From Acidimicrobiales bacterium (GTDB taxonomy: Bacteria; Actinomycetota; Acidimicrobiia; Acidimicrobiales; Aldehydirespiratoraceae), in assembly GCA_029263215.1 (NCBI GenBank), contig JAJCXY010000003.1, positions 1 to 64,000 of the forward strand: a stretch of DNA of 64,000 nt. The letters run 5' to 3'. The position numbers were made by a program, and so were the translations under genes. The first letter of the stretch is position 1. The number at the start of each line of letters is the position of its first letter. Under the pieces are notes generated by a model. That model was not told the DNA's origin, searched no databases, and worked only from the letters and a program-made list of their open reading frames with translations. Of the stretch, positions 17,050 through 25,218 are shown in pieces.

Positions 17050-18420
17050 TCAGAGGGTGGCCAGGATGCCCCGCAAGCCCTCGACCGTAGTGCGAGGGCT
17101 GATGATGCACAGCCTCAATGCCGCCTCCCCGTCGACCGCGGTCGGCGTCACGAATGCCTGGCCCGAGGCAAGCAGAGCGTCTGACCATTTCCGGTAGTCA
17201 TCCATCCCCCATCCTCGGCGCCGGAAGGCCACGGTGGAGAGCACCCGGGGGTGGACCAGCTCGAGATGCCCGGTGGCCTCGATCTCATCGGCCACCTGGG
17301 CGGCGACGCTCAGGGTGTACTCGATGGCATCTCGGTAGGCGTCGGTGCCGTGGGTGACGAGGGAGAACCACAGGGGCAGGCCGCGGGCACGGCGGGTCAG
17401 AACATGGGCATAGTCGCTGGGGTTCCAATCATCGCGGGAGGTGAGGGGCTCGAGGTACTCCGCGTGTTGGGTGTGCGCTGCTCTCGCGGTCTCGGGGTCG
17501 CGATAGAGCAGGGCCGCGCAGTCGAACGGGGCGAACAGCCACTTGTGAGGGTCGACGATGAAGGAGTCAGCTCGCTCGATACCGGTGTAGAGCGGCTGAA
17601 CCGACGGAGCCGCGAGGCCGGCTGCGCCGTAAGCCCCATCGACATGGAACCAGATTCCCCTCTGCTCACAGACATCGGCGATCGATGCCAGGTCGTCGAC
17701 GATCCCCAGATTCGTGGTGCCACTGGTGGCAACCACCGCGAACACTTCGGTGCCGTCGGGTGCGGCATCGATCGCGGCAGCTACGGCGGGCCCTCCCAAG
17801 CGCCGATCAGCATCAACCGGAGCGGCGAGAACATCGACGTCCATCACCCGACCGGCCGATTCGATCGATGAGTGGGTCGTGTCGGCACCGACGATCGCCC
17901 ACCGGGTGGGTTCGCCGTCGCGACGCGCCCGAGCGCCATGACGGGCGGCCACCAGGGCGCTCAGGTTTCCCGCAGTGCCTCCCGAGACGAACACGCCTCC
18001 CGCCTCAGCGGGGAAACCGGCGAGATCGGCGAGCCAGCGCAGGGCCTGATTCTCTGCATACACAGCCCCCGCACCCTCCAGCCACGAACCGGCGAAAAGC
18101 GACGACGCTCCGACGACCATGTCGAACAACACCGAGGCCTCGGTCGGCGCCGCCGGAATGAACGACAGATAGCGCTGGTGATCGGTGGAGATACACGCGG
18201 GGGCGAGCTGGTCAGTGAACAGTTCGAGCGCGGCGGTGCCACCCATCCCTTCGGTGGTGATGGTCTCACCAACCGCCGCGTAGAGGTCCTCCGGACTGCG
18301 GGGTCCGTCCAACGGAGGAGGGTCGAGCCTCACCCGGTTGAGCGAATAGCGGAAGATCTTCCACGCGAGGTCATCGGTGGATTCATCGAAGGAGTGCATC
18401 GAGGAGCCGGAGTCAGTCAC
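17050..18420 (-). CDS. Pyridoxal-dependent decarboxylase (aromatic amino acid / group II type)
   Basis: The 456-aa group II PLP decarboxylase has the phosphate-binding GGTAGNLSAL, the HVDGAYG Asp and the PLP lysine in VDPHKWLF. Length and an N-terminal SxHPxY-like region (here DHQRYLSFIPAAP) match aromatic-L-amino-acid decarboxylases. Substrates could be tryptophan, phenylalanine, tyrosine or DOPA, giving an amine and CO2. The start is a GTG; a weak alternative ATG lies 7 codons inside. It is divergent from the MalY/PatB aminotransferase gene, with a 70-base shared promoter region. Confidence 0.87.
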   Translation of the reverse strand: MTDSGSSMHSFDESTDDLAWKIFRYSLNRVRLDPPPLDGPRSPEDLYAAVGETITTEGMGGTAALELFTDQLAPACISTDHQRYLSFIPAAPTEASVLFDMVVGASSLFAGSWLEGAGAVYAENQALRWLADLAGFPAEAGGVFVSGGTAGNLSALVAARHGARARRDGEPTRWAIVGADTTHSSIESAGRVMDVDVLAAPVDADRRLGGPAVAAAIDAAPDGTEVFAVVATSGTTNLGIVDDLASIADVCEQRGIWFHVDGAYGAAGLAAPSVQPLYTGIERADSFIVDPHKWLFAPFDCAALLYRDPETARAAHTQHAEYLEPLTSRDDWNPSDYAHVLTRRARGLPLWFSLVTHGTDAYRDAIEYTLSVAAQVADEIEATGHLELVHPRVLSTVAFRRRGWGMDDYRKWSDALLASGQAFVTPTAVDGEAALRLCIISPRTTVEGLRGILATL

Positions 18421-18490
18421 GGGCGACAGCGTATTACCCGCACCCGATCGCGATGCCGAGGGGCGACGCTCGGCGGTCTACGGTCTCGGA

Positions 18491-19639
18491 ATGGACGACC
18501 TGAAACGCCTGCGCTCCCTCGATAGTGCGAAGTGGACCAAGTACGGCCCCGACGTGCTCCCCGCATGGGTGGCCGACATGGACTTCGACCAGGCGCCACC
18601 GATCAAGGCCGCCATCAACGCCGTGCTGGAGCGGGGCGACCTCGGCTACAACTTCGCTGCCCTTCACCCCCTGGCAGAGACCTGGCTCTCCTGGGTCGAG
18701 CGCCGCCACGGCGTGCGTCTCACCGATGACACCGACGAGATCTGGACGTTCACCGGCGCGCTCCACGCACTCGAGTTGGTGATGGAACTCCACACCGAGC
18801 CCGGCGACGGCATCGTGGTGTTCTCACCGATCTACCACCCCTTCCGCCATGCCATTCACGACAGCGGCCGCCAGATGGTGGATGTACCTCTCGGAGCACA
18901 AAGCACTCTCGATGCCGAGCGACTCGACGCGGCCTGCGACGAGCAAACCAAAATGGTGCTGTTCTCCCAACCTCACAATCCTGCGGGTCGAGTGTTCACT
19001 ACCGAGGAGCTCCAAGCCTTCGCCACCGTGGCAGAGGAACGCGATCTTCTCGTCATCAGCGACGAGGTCTGGGCCGACCTCGTGCATGCTCCCCACCAGC
19101 ACCTGCCCCTGGCTCTCGCCGACGAAAGGCTTCGCGAGCGCACCATCACGCTGGGCAGTGCATCGAAGGCGTTCAATGTGGCCGGTCTCAGTTGCGCCCT
19201 CGCTCATGTCGGGTCCGCCACTGTTCGCAACCGACTCAACGCCTTGTCCCATCACGTGCACGGACGGCCGAGTTCGTTGAGCGCGGCGGGAACCATGGCC
19301 GCCTGGACCGAGAGTGAGGGTTGGCTGAGCGACACCATGCTCACCCTCACCGCCCGCCGAGACCATCTGGCAGCGAGGCTGGCGGCTGAGGTCCCTGAGG
19401 TGGGTTTCGATCCGCCCGAGGCCACCTACCTCGCCTGGCTCGACCTCACCCGCACATCTCTCGGAGATGATCCAGCGAAGACCCTCCTCGACCATGCCGG
19501 CGTGGCAATCGACCCCGGCCTTCAATTCGGCGATCAGGCTGCCGGCTGGGCTCGCCTCAACTTCGCCACCACCGAGCAAATCCTCGACGAGATCCTCGAC
19601 CGGATCATCGGAGCTATCAAGAACGGAGTCACCCCATGA
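18491..19639 (+). CDS. MalY/PatB-type PLP aminotransferase (C-S lyase)
   Basis: The 382-aa fold-type I enzyme has family motifs: WVADMDF near the N-terminus, LFSQPHNPAGRVF with the Asn that contacts PLP, SDEVWADL, and the PLP lysine in TLGSASKAFN. MalY/PatB proteins cleave cystathionine or cysteine S-conjugates (beta C-S lyase) and may transaminate. The frame is open farther upstream, but the ATG at 18491 gives the standard start MDDLKRL. Its stop overlaps the ATG of the DUF169 gene by 4 bases, so the two are probably translated together. Confidence 0.85.
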   Translation: MDDLKRLRSLDSAKWTKYGPDVLPAWVADMDFDQAPPIKAAINAVLERGDLGYNFAALHPLAETWLSWVERRHGVRLTDDTDEIWTFTGALHALELVMELHTEPGDGIVVFSPIYHPFRHAIHDSGRQMVDVPLGAQSTLDAERLDAACDEQTKMVLFSQPHNPAGRVFTTEELQAFATVAEERDLLVISDEVWADLVHAPHQHLPLALADERLRERTITLGSASKAFNVAGLSCALAHVGSATVRNRLNALSHHVHGRPSSLSAAGTMAAWTESEGWLSDTMLTLTARRDHLAARLAAEVPEVGFDPPEATYLAWLDLTRTSLGDDPAKTLLDHAGVAIDPGLQFGDQAAGWARLNFATTEQILDEILDRIIGAIKNGVTP

Positions 19640-20430
19640 CCCCACAGCCGGCGTCGATACGTCCCGGCGACGACAACATCGACTGGGCCGACACCCTTGC
19701 CCGACTCGACCAGGTGCTCCGGATCCGCACCACCCCCATCGGCATGAAGATGTTCGAAACCGTCGAGGACATGGAGGCCGTGGCCAAGATCCGCCGTCCG
19801 TCGGATATCCACACAGCCGATCAGATCGTGTCGATGGCAGCCCGATTGAACTGGACCGTAGGGATCACGGGCGAGGATCTGGTCGGCACCCAGTGCCAGT
19901 CGGTGCTCGGTCTCGGTGCTCAGGACGAGGAGTGGTACTCGGGTCGTCACATGGCGGGAGTGTGGTTCGAGACCGAGGGCGATGCCGCCCTCCACCAGGC
20001 CGCGATGGATGTGGTGCCGGTCGGCACCTACCAGGCGATGGCGGTGTCTCCCTTGGCGACCGGTCGCCTCGCTCCCCCCGACATCTGCATGGTTTACGCC
20101 ACTCCCGGCCAGATGATCATCCTCATCAACGGCCTCCAGTGGTCGGGCTACCGCAAGCTGGAGTTCGGTTGCGTCGGCGAATCGGCCTGCGCCGACTCGT
20201 GGGGGCGGGCCCTGCACACCGGCGAGCCGAGCCTGTCATTGCCGTGCTACGCCGAGCGCCGCTACGGAGGGGTCCCCGACGACGAACTCCTCATCGCCAT
20301 GAAGCCCGGCCATCTTCTGCAGGCCATCGCCGGGATGGAGGCGCTCAGCAGAAACGGTCTCCGCTACCCGATCGCCCCCTACGGGATCCAGACCGATGCC
20401 CGAGCAGGATTGGGTGTCAGCTACAGCTGA
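19636..20430 (+). CDS. DUF169 family protein
   Basis: The 264-aa protein fits the DUF169 family: a short-helix N-terminus with RTTPIGMKMFE, a Cys-containing segment GTQCQSVLG and a Cys-rich GCVGESACADSW, with YATPGQMIILINGLQW between. DUF169 proteins are found in anaerobes and actinobacteria, and no function is established. Three conserved-looking cysteines suggest metal or cofactor binding, which is inference. Translational coupling to the PatB-like enzyme suggests a joint role in sulfur or amino-acid metabolism. Confidence 0.83.
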   Translation: MTPQPASIRPGDDNIDWADTLARLDQVLRIRTTPIGMKMFETVEDMEAVAKIRRPSDIHTADQIVSMAARLNWTVGITGEDLVGTQCQSVLGLGAQDEEWYSGRHMAGVWFETEGDAALHQAAMDVVPVGTYQAMAVSPLATGRLAPPDICMVYATPGQMIILINGLQWSGYRKLEFGCVGESACADSWGRALHTGEPSLSLPCYAERRYGGVPDDELLIAMKPGHLLQAIAGMEALSRNGLRYPIAPYGIQTDARAGLGVSYS

Positions 20431-20433
20431 GCT

Positions 20434-21228
20434 TCACCCCCAGAAGTCCACCAACCGGGCCACGAATCGCTCGGGGTCGACCAGGTGGGGGTAATGCCCG
20501 TGATCGGCCCACACCTCAACTGCCGCGCCCGGGATACGGGCCTCGAGCCACTCCACATACTCATCACCGGGGCTCGTACCGAACAAGGAGAGGTAGGCCA
20601 CCGGTGAGTCGGTGTAGTCGGCGAGCGCTCGGTCGACCATCTGATCTACCTCTTCGGGTGTCGACGTCAGCAACTCGGCCCACACGCCGAGTACGACTTC
20701 CTGGTCGGCCTGGCGGATCGCGGTGAGCCGGGCCTGTTCACCTTCACTCAACCTGGGGCCCATCAAATCGGTGAAGATCGATGCCATCACCGCGGGGAAC
20801 ACTTCGTCGTCGCGGAGCATGGACTCGACCGCCTCGAGCATCTCCTTGAACTCACCGAGGCGAAGGGATTGATCCACGTTCACCACCGACGCCACGGGAA
20901 TCGCAGCACCGGCGGCCGACACCACCGCACCCCCCAGCGAGTGACCCACGAGGTGAGGGGCTTCGATCCCGGCGTCGTTCACCACATGGGCGATGTCGCC
21001 GGCCATGGCCGCCAGCCCGTAGTCGGAGGCGAGCCCCGATGCGCCATGGCCGCGGAGGTCGATGCTGACGACATCAAAGCCGACACTGAGCGAGGAAACG
21101 ATCGGATCCCACGCGGCGACGCTCTCGGTGATCCCGTGGACGAGCACCACCGGCTGACCGTCGCCGGCTCGCGTCCAGTGGATCTTGGTGCCATCGGCTG
21201 CTGTCGTGGTGTTGGGATCCCCCGCCAT
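20434..21228 (-). CDS. Alpha/beta hydrolase
   Basis: The 264-aa protein has the canonical fold markers: an HG oxyanion strand (VVLVHGITES), the elbow GHSLGG, and a C-terminal His in WADHGHYPHL. The Asp/Glu triad member lies near GDEYVEW. The cap domain is helical and acidic. It cannot be assigned to a defined subfamily; esterase, epoxide hydrolase or haloperoxidase-like activities all remain possible. The 3' end faces the DUF169 gene with a 3-base gap. Confidence 0.8.
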   Translation of the reverse strand: MAGDPNTTTAADGTKIHWTRAGDGQPVVLVHGITESVAAWDPIVSSLSVGFDVVSIDLRGHGASGLASDYGLAAMAGDIAHVVNDAGIEAPHLVGHSLGGAVVSAAGAAIPVASVVNVDQSLRLGEFKEMLEAVESMLRDDEVFPAVMASIFTDLMGPRLSEGEQARLTAIRQADQEVVLGVWAELLTSTPEEVDQMVDRALADYTDSPVAYLSLFGTSPGDEYVEWLEARIPGAAVEVWADHGHYPHLVDPERFVARLVDFWG

Positions 21229-21253
21229 CGCGACAGCTTCTCACACCCGGCAG

Positions 21254-21571
21254 TCAGCTTCTGATGACGCACTCTCCGTCTCGGCAGTCGCGATCAGCGG
21301 TGGCGGCTCGGATGTGGCGGAACCCGATCCCCACCCCAATGGCGTAGATGGTGCCGAGGGCCAGTCCCACGCCGAGGGTGTTGCGGCTGATCAGGGCGCC
21401 GAAGGCGGTGCCGCCGAAGATGGCAGCAAATACCCCCATCGAGATCGGGAGGTGACAGGGGCAGAAGATGAACGACCAGATCAGCCAGCGGCGGCCCCGC
21501 CGTTCGCGGTCTCCGGGGTCGACCCCCGCGCCATCGACAACGGCTTGATCGGACTCCGCCGTGTTCTGCAT
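21254..21571 (-). CDS. MerE-like small metal-transport membrane protein
   Basis: The 105-aa protein has two hydrophobic helices (about 30-52 and 57-82) and the motif CPCHLPI inside the first, followed by an AIFGGTAFGALI segment. The same CPCHLPI plus TTAGAFLG pattern occurs in MerE, a small mercury/methylmercury transport protein. The C-terminus carries another Cys pair (DCRDGEC). ATG at 21571 is preceded by GGGAG at 5 nt; a GTG 8 codons upstream is an alternative. No merA or merR is in the window, so another soft metal is possible. Confidence 0.65.
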   Translation of the reverse strand: MQNTAESDQAVVDGAGVDPGDRERRGRRWLIWSFIFCPCHLPISMGVFAAIFGGTAFGALISRNTLGVGLALGTIYAIGVGIGFRHIRAATADRDCRDGECVIRS

Positions 21572-21660
21572 TCGGGCTCCCAACGCAGCCTCCACCTCGG
21601 AAGCGCTTCCTCCTCGATCGGCACAAGCATCGGCCCGGTTGAGCAGAAGGGACTCCAGCT

Positions 21661-22146
21661 ATGCTCCTGCGCCTGATGAACGACAAGCCGGTTCTGGGGT
21701 GGCGCGAGTGGGTGTCACTGCCCGACCTCGGCATCGACCTGATCAAGGCGAAGGTCGACACCGGGGCTCGGTCGTCGTCTCTTCACGCGGTCGAAATAGA
21801 ACACTTCGACCGTGATGGCATGTCCTGGCTCCGTTTCGTCGTACTTCCTTGGCAGCGCTCCGAACTCGATCCGGTGGCCACCGAGGCCCCGCTGCACGAC
21901 GCTCGCTACATCCGCAGCTCCAGCGGTGAGAGCACCGAGCGCCCGGTGATCACAACGACGCTGCGCATCGGTGATCACCACTACCCCACCGAACTGACGC
22001 TCACCGACCGAACCGAGATGAGCTTTCGCATGCTGCTCGGCCGCGAAGCAATCAGGGCCAGGTATCTCGTCGATTCCGGCCGGTCGTATCGCACGGGCAA
22101 GCCATCGAAGGCCATCCGCCGCCGCAACCGCGGGCGTGCCCAGTGA
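21661..22146 (+). CDS. rimB: RimK-associated retropepsin-like protease (RimB/zinc-protease family)
   Basis: The 161-aa protein belongs to the family labelled ATP-dependent zinc protease, now regarded as retropepsin-like: VDTGARSSSLHA contains the D-T-G aspartic motif, and a C-terminal FRMLLGREAI ends the fold. In Pseudomonas RimB trims the poly-glutamate tails added by RimK. AAGGGA precedes the ATG at 8 nt. The stop overlaps the GTG of the next gene (GTGA), so the three rim genes form one operon. The last 20 residues are very basic (SKAIRRRNRGRAQ), which might contact rRNA. Confidence 0.85.
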   Translation: MLLRLMNDKPVLGWREWVSLPDLGIDLIKAKVDTGARSSSLHAVEIEHFDRDGMSWLRFVVLPWQRSELDPVATEAPLHDARYIRSSSGESTERPVITTTLRIGDHHYPTELTLTDRTEMSFRMLLGREAIRARYLVDSGRSYRTGKPSKAIRRRNRGRAQ

Positions 22147-23123
22147 ACCCGCCGCGTTCCAGTTTCGACATCGACAACACCTCGGTCCAACCGGGAGGGC
22201 GCGACCAGTGTGAGCTACCGATCTCCAAGCTGGTCACCGGTACCCAGGTGTCGTTGCCGGTCATGGTGGTACACGGTGCCCACGACGGACCCACGGTTTG
22301 GCTCAACGCAGCGATCCACGGCGATGAAATCAACGGAGTCGAGATAATCCGGCGGGTGCTCGAGAGACTCGACGCCCGCGAACTTCACGGCACCGTTCTG
22401 GCTGTCCCTATCGTGAATGTGCACGGTTTTGTCAGCGGCGATCGCTACCTCCCCGACCGACGCGACCTGAATCGGTCGTTTCCCGGGTCGTCTCGAGGTT
22501 CACTCGCCAGCCGCATCGCCCACCTGCTGATGACCGAGGTGGTGGCCCGCTGTTCGGTGGGGATAGATCTCCACACCGGTTCCGGGCACCGCGCCAACCT
22601 GCCCCAGATCCGAGCCGATCTCGATGATCCAGGTGCCAACCGACTCGCCTCGGTGTTTGGCGCCCCGATCATGATCCACTCCGCGTCGCGTGACGGGTCG
22701 CTGCGCCAGGCGGCGACCGACGCCGGCGCAACCGTCCTGCTCTACGAGGCTGGTGAGGCGTGGCGCTTCGATGAGGCGGCCATCGTCGCCGGCGTCGACG
22801 GGGTCATGAGGGTGCTCGCCGAACTCGACCTCTTCGATCCCGACGGGTTCGACGATACCAGTGTCGCCGAGTCGGCGGTGAGTCGATCGAGCAGTTGGGT
22901 GAGAGCTCGCCGTAGCGGAATCGCCCAGATCGATGTCATGCTCGGCGACCATGTGGACAAGGGACAGACCATCGGGCGGCTCTACGACTCGTTCGGCAAT
23001 CGTCTCGGACGCATCACCGCACCGATCGACGGGATCGTGATCGGACTGTCGCTCGATCCCCTCTTCAACCGCGGCGATGCCATCGCTCACGTGGCATCGG
23101 TAGAGAAGGGGCAAACGCCATGA
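22143..23123 (+). CDS. Succinylglutamate desuccinylase/aspartoacylase family zinc hydrolase
   Basis: The 326-aa M14-like amidohydrolase has the zinc motif HGDEINGVE (H-x2-E), a third His in GIDLHTG, and DRRDLNRSFPG for substrate carboxylate binding. The C-terminal domain (about 235-326) resembles a biotinyl/lipoyl-like sandwich (VMLGDHVDKGQTIGRLYD). Aspartoacylase relatives hydrolyse N-acyl amino acids. Its place between rimB and rimK suggests it acts on N-acyl or glutamyl conjugates, perhaps recycling released glutamate; this is inference. It overlaps both neighbours by 4 bases. Confidence 0.85.
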   Translation: MNPPRSSFDIDNTSVQPGGRDQCELPISKLVTGTQVSLPVMVVHGAHDGPTVWLNAAIHGDEINGVEIIRRVLERLDARELHGTVLAVPIVNVHGFVSGDRYLPDRRDLNRSFPGSSRGSLASRIAHLLMTEVVARCSVGIDLHTGSGHRANLPQIRADLDDPGANRLASVFGAPIMIHSASRDGSLRQAATDAGATVLLYEAGEAWRFDEAAIVAGVDGVMRVLAELDLFDPDGFDDTSVAESAVSRSSSWVRARRSGIAQIDVMLGDHVDKGQTIGRLYDSFGNRLGRITAPIDGIVIGLSLDPLFNRGDAIAHVASVEKGQTP

Positions 23124-24319
23124 AGCTCGCAATCCTGTCCCGAGCGGCCAGCAGCTACAGCACCACCCGCTTGAAGGTCGCTGCCCTCGAGCGAGGCCAC
23201 GACGTGAGGGTGCTCAACAGCTTGCGCTTCGCAATCGACCTCACCGGCGACGAACCCGATCTGCAGTATCGAGGGCGTCAGCTCTCGGATTACGACGCGA
23301 TCCTCCCTCGCATCGGGGCGTCCATCACCTACTTCGGCACCGCGCTCGTGCGCCAGTTCGAACAGATGGACGTCTACACGCCCAACACCGCCAATGGCAT
23401 CGCCAACTCCCGCGACAAGTTGCGCTCGCTGCAGATCCTGTCGCGCCACGACGTAGGCATCCCCGACACCACCTTCGTGCGCGATCGCCAAGATGTCCTC
23501 CCCGCGATCAGAAGGGTCGGCGGTGCGCCGGTCATCATCAAGCTGCTCGAAGGCACCCAGGGGATCGGAGTGATGCTCGCACCGGATGCCAAGACCGCGG
23601 AGGCCATGCTGGAGACCCTCCAGAGCGCCAAGCAGAACGTGCTTCTTCAGAAGTTCGTGGCGGAGAGCAAGGGGCGAGATGTCAGAGCTCTCGTGGTGGG
23701 CGACAGGGTGGTCGCGGCCATCCGTCGGGTGGCGCGAGGCGACGAGTTCCGCAGCAATGTTCATCGCGGTGGCATCGCGGAGCCGGTGGAGCTCTCCGAA
23801 GAATATGAACGGGTGGCGGTTCAGTCGGCCCAGATAATGGGACTACGGGTGGCCGGCGTCGACCTGTTGGAAGGCAACGACGGCCCCCTGGTACTGGAAG
23901 TGAATTCGTCGCCGGGTCTGGAGGGGATCGAGACCGCAACCGAGCTCGACATCGCGGGTGCGATCGTCGACTACATCGACAACCAGGTGGCGTTTCCCCA
24001 GCTCGACATCCACCAGCGCCTCAGTGTGAGTACCGGCTACGGAGTGGCCGAACTGCTTATCAAGGAGGACTCGAGCTATGTGGGCAAGACCCTCGAGGAC
24101 TCGGGTCTGTGGGAGCAGGACATCACGATCCTCACCCTGCATCGCCTCGCTCGCGTGATCCCCAACCCCCGCAACGCACTGGTGCTCGAAGCCAACGACC
24201 GGCTCCTCTGCTTCGGTCGCCTCGATGCCATGCGCTCACTCATTCCCGCCCGCCGCAAGCGCAGGGCCAAGCTTCGCGAACTTCCCGACGAGCCCCTGGC
24301 CACCGAGTCAGGCGACTGA
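23120..24319 (+). CDS. rimK: RimK-type ATP-grasp glutamate ligase with C-terminal TrkA-C-like domain
   Basis: Residues 1-300 form the RimK ATP-grasp enzyme: MKLAILSR start, NSRDKLRS, ATP-binding VIIKLLEGTQGIGVML and QKFVAESKGRDVRALVV, and the metal site LEVNSSPGLEGIE. It should add glutamates to ribosomal protein S6 or another acceptor. An extra segment of about 90 residues follows (around 305-399) with GYGVAELLIKEDSSYVGKTL and VLEANDRLLCFG. This resembles the RCK_C/TrkA_C regulatory domain, which binds small ligands. E. coli RimK is about 300 aa, so the fusion is notable. The gene ends overlapping the convergent LysR gene by 12 bases. Confidence 0.88.
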   Translation: MKLAILSRAASSYSTTRLKVAALERGHDVRVLNSLRFAIDLTGDEPDLQYRGRQLSDYDAILPRIGASITYFGTALVRQFEQMDVYTPNTANGIANSRDKLRSLQILSRHDVGIPDTTFVRDRQDVLPAIRRVGGAPVIIKLLEGTQGIGVMLAPDAKTAEAMLETLQSAKQNVLLQKFVAESKGRDVRALVVGDRVVAAIRRVARGDEFRSNVHRGGIAEPVELSEEYERVAVQSAQIMGLRVAGVDLLEGNDGPLVLEVNSSPGLEGIETATELDIAGAIVDYIDNQVAFPQLDIHQRLSVSTGYGVAELLIKEDSSYVGKTLEDSGLWEQDITILTLHRLARVIPNPRNALVLEANDRLLCFGRLDAMRSLIPARRKRRAKLRELPDEPLATESGD

Positions 24320-25189
24320 CCGCGGGGCCGGATCGTCGAGTGAGTCGAGGGCCTGCCAGACCTCATTGACGGGAGGGTGTTCGAGGGATTGGGGTAGGCA
24401 GACCGCCATGATCGACCGGCTGACGCCTCCCGGCGCCGCATGAATGAGATGCTCAGGCGCCGACTGGGTGGCGAGTCGCGGGAGAAACCCGACCCCCAGA
24501 CGCCGTTCGGCCAAAGCGATGATGACAGCCGCGTCGGACACCCTGTGCACCACGTTCGGCGTGAATCCGCCGATCGTGCGACACGTACTCTCGATCGCCG
24601 CGGCGAGGGTGCTGCCGACCGGCCCCGAGATCCACGGCGCGGCGGCGAGCGTGCCCAAGGTGACCCGATCGCGGCCTTCAGGCGGCCGGGCCACGATGTC
24701 GAGGGGTTCGGTGGCGATCACCTTGGCCACTGTGGTCGCTGGTCGGGTGAAGGAGGTGGGTTCGAAGGTGCGGATCAATGCGATGTCGTACTCGCCGGAG
24801 ATGATGCCGGGGATCGCGAGATCGGCCGCCAGCTCGGCCAGCGAGATCCTGAACCCGGCGTCGGGGCCCACATGATCGACGACGGCCGGAATCAGGTGTT
24901 CGGCGGCGGTAGCGAAGGTGGCGACCGATACCGTCGAACGGCCCGACCGGGGCAGCTCCACACTCAGGTCCTGCTCGGCCAACTCGAGCTGGCGACAGAT
25001 GCGAACGGCGTGATCTCCGAGCTGGCGGCCCGCTGGGGTCAGCCTGATGCCACGACCGTCGCTCACGGTCAGATCCACCCCGAGCCGCGCCGACAGGCGA
25101 GACAGGCGCTGGGATGCGGCCGCAGCCGATATGCCGAGCGAGCGAGCCGCCGCCGCTATCTGATTAGTTTCGCTTCTAGTTGCTTTTCG
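24308..25189 (-). CDS. LysR-family regulator, N-terminus incomplete or start unidentified
   Basis: From the first usable start (GTG at 25078) the product is 256 aa: a LysR effector domain with only the wing of the HTH (VSDGRGIRLTPAGRQL). In the same frame upstream, open to 25189, the sequence encodes IAAAARSLGIS and AAAASQRLSRLSARLGV, clearly helices 2 and 3 of a LysR winged helix. No ATG, GTG or TTG occurs in that extension and helix 1 is missing; a TAA stop lies at 25190-25192. Either translation begins at a non-standard codon such as ATA, or the gene was truncated. It is divergent from the aminotransferase gene, its likely target. Confidence 0.7.
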   Translation of the reverse strand, partial: RKATRSETNQIAAAARSLGISAAAASQRLSRLSARLGVDLTVSDGRGIRLTPAGRQLGDHAVRICRQLELAEQDLSVELPRSGRSTVSVATFATAAEHLIPAVVDHVGPDAGFRISLAELAADLAIPGIISGEYDIALIRTFEPTSFTRPATTVAKVIATEPLDIVARPPEGRDRVTLGTLAAAPWISGPVGSTLAAAIESTCRTIGGFTPNVVHRVSDAAVIIALAERRLGVGFLPRLATQSAPEHLIHAAPGGVSRSIMAVCLPQSLEHPPVNEVWQALDSLDDPAPRSVA

Positions 25190-25218
25190 TTACCGGTCAG
25201 GAGGCGCATACTCCACCA

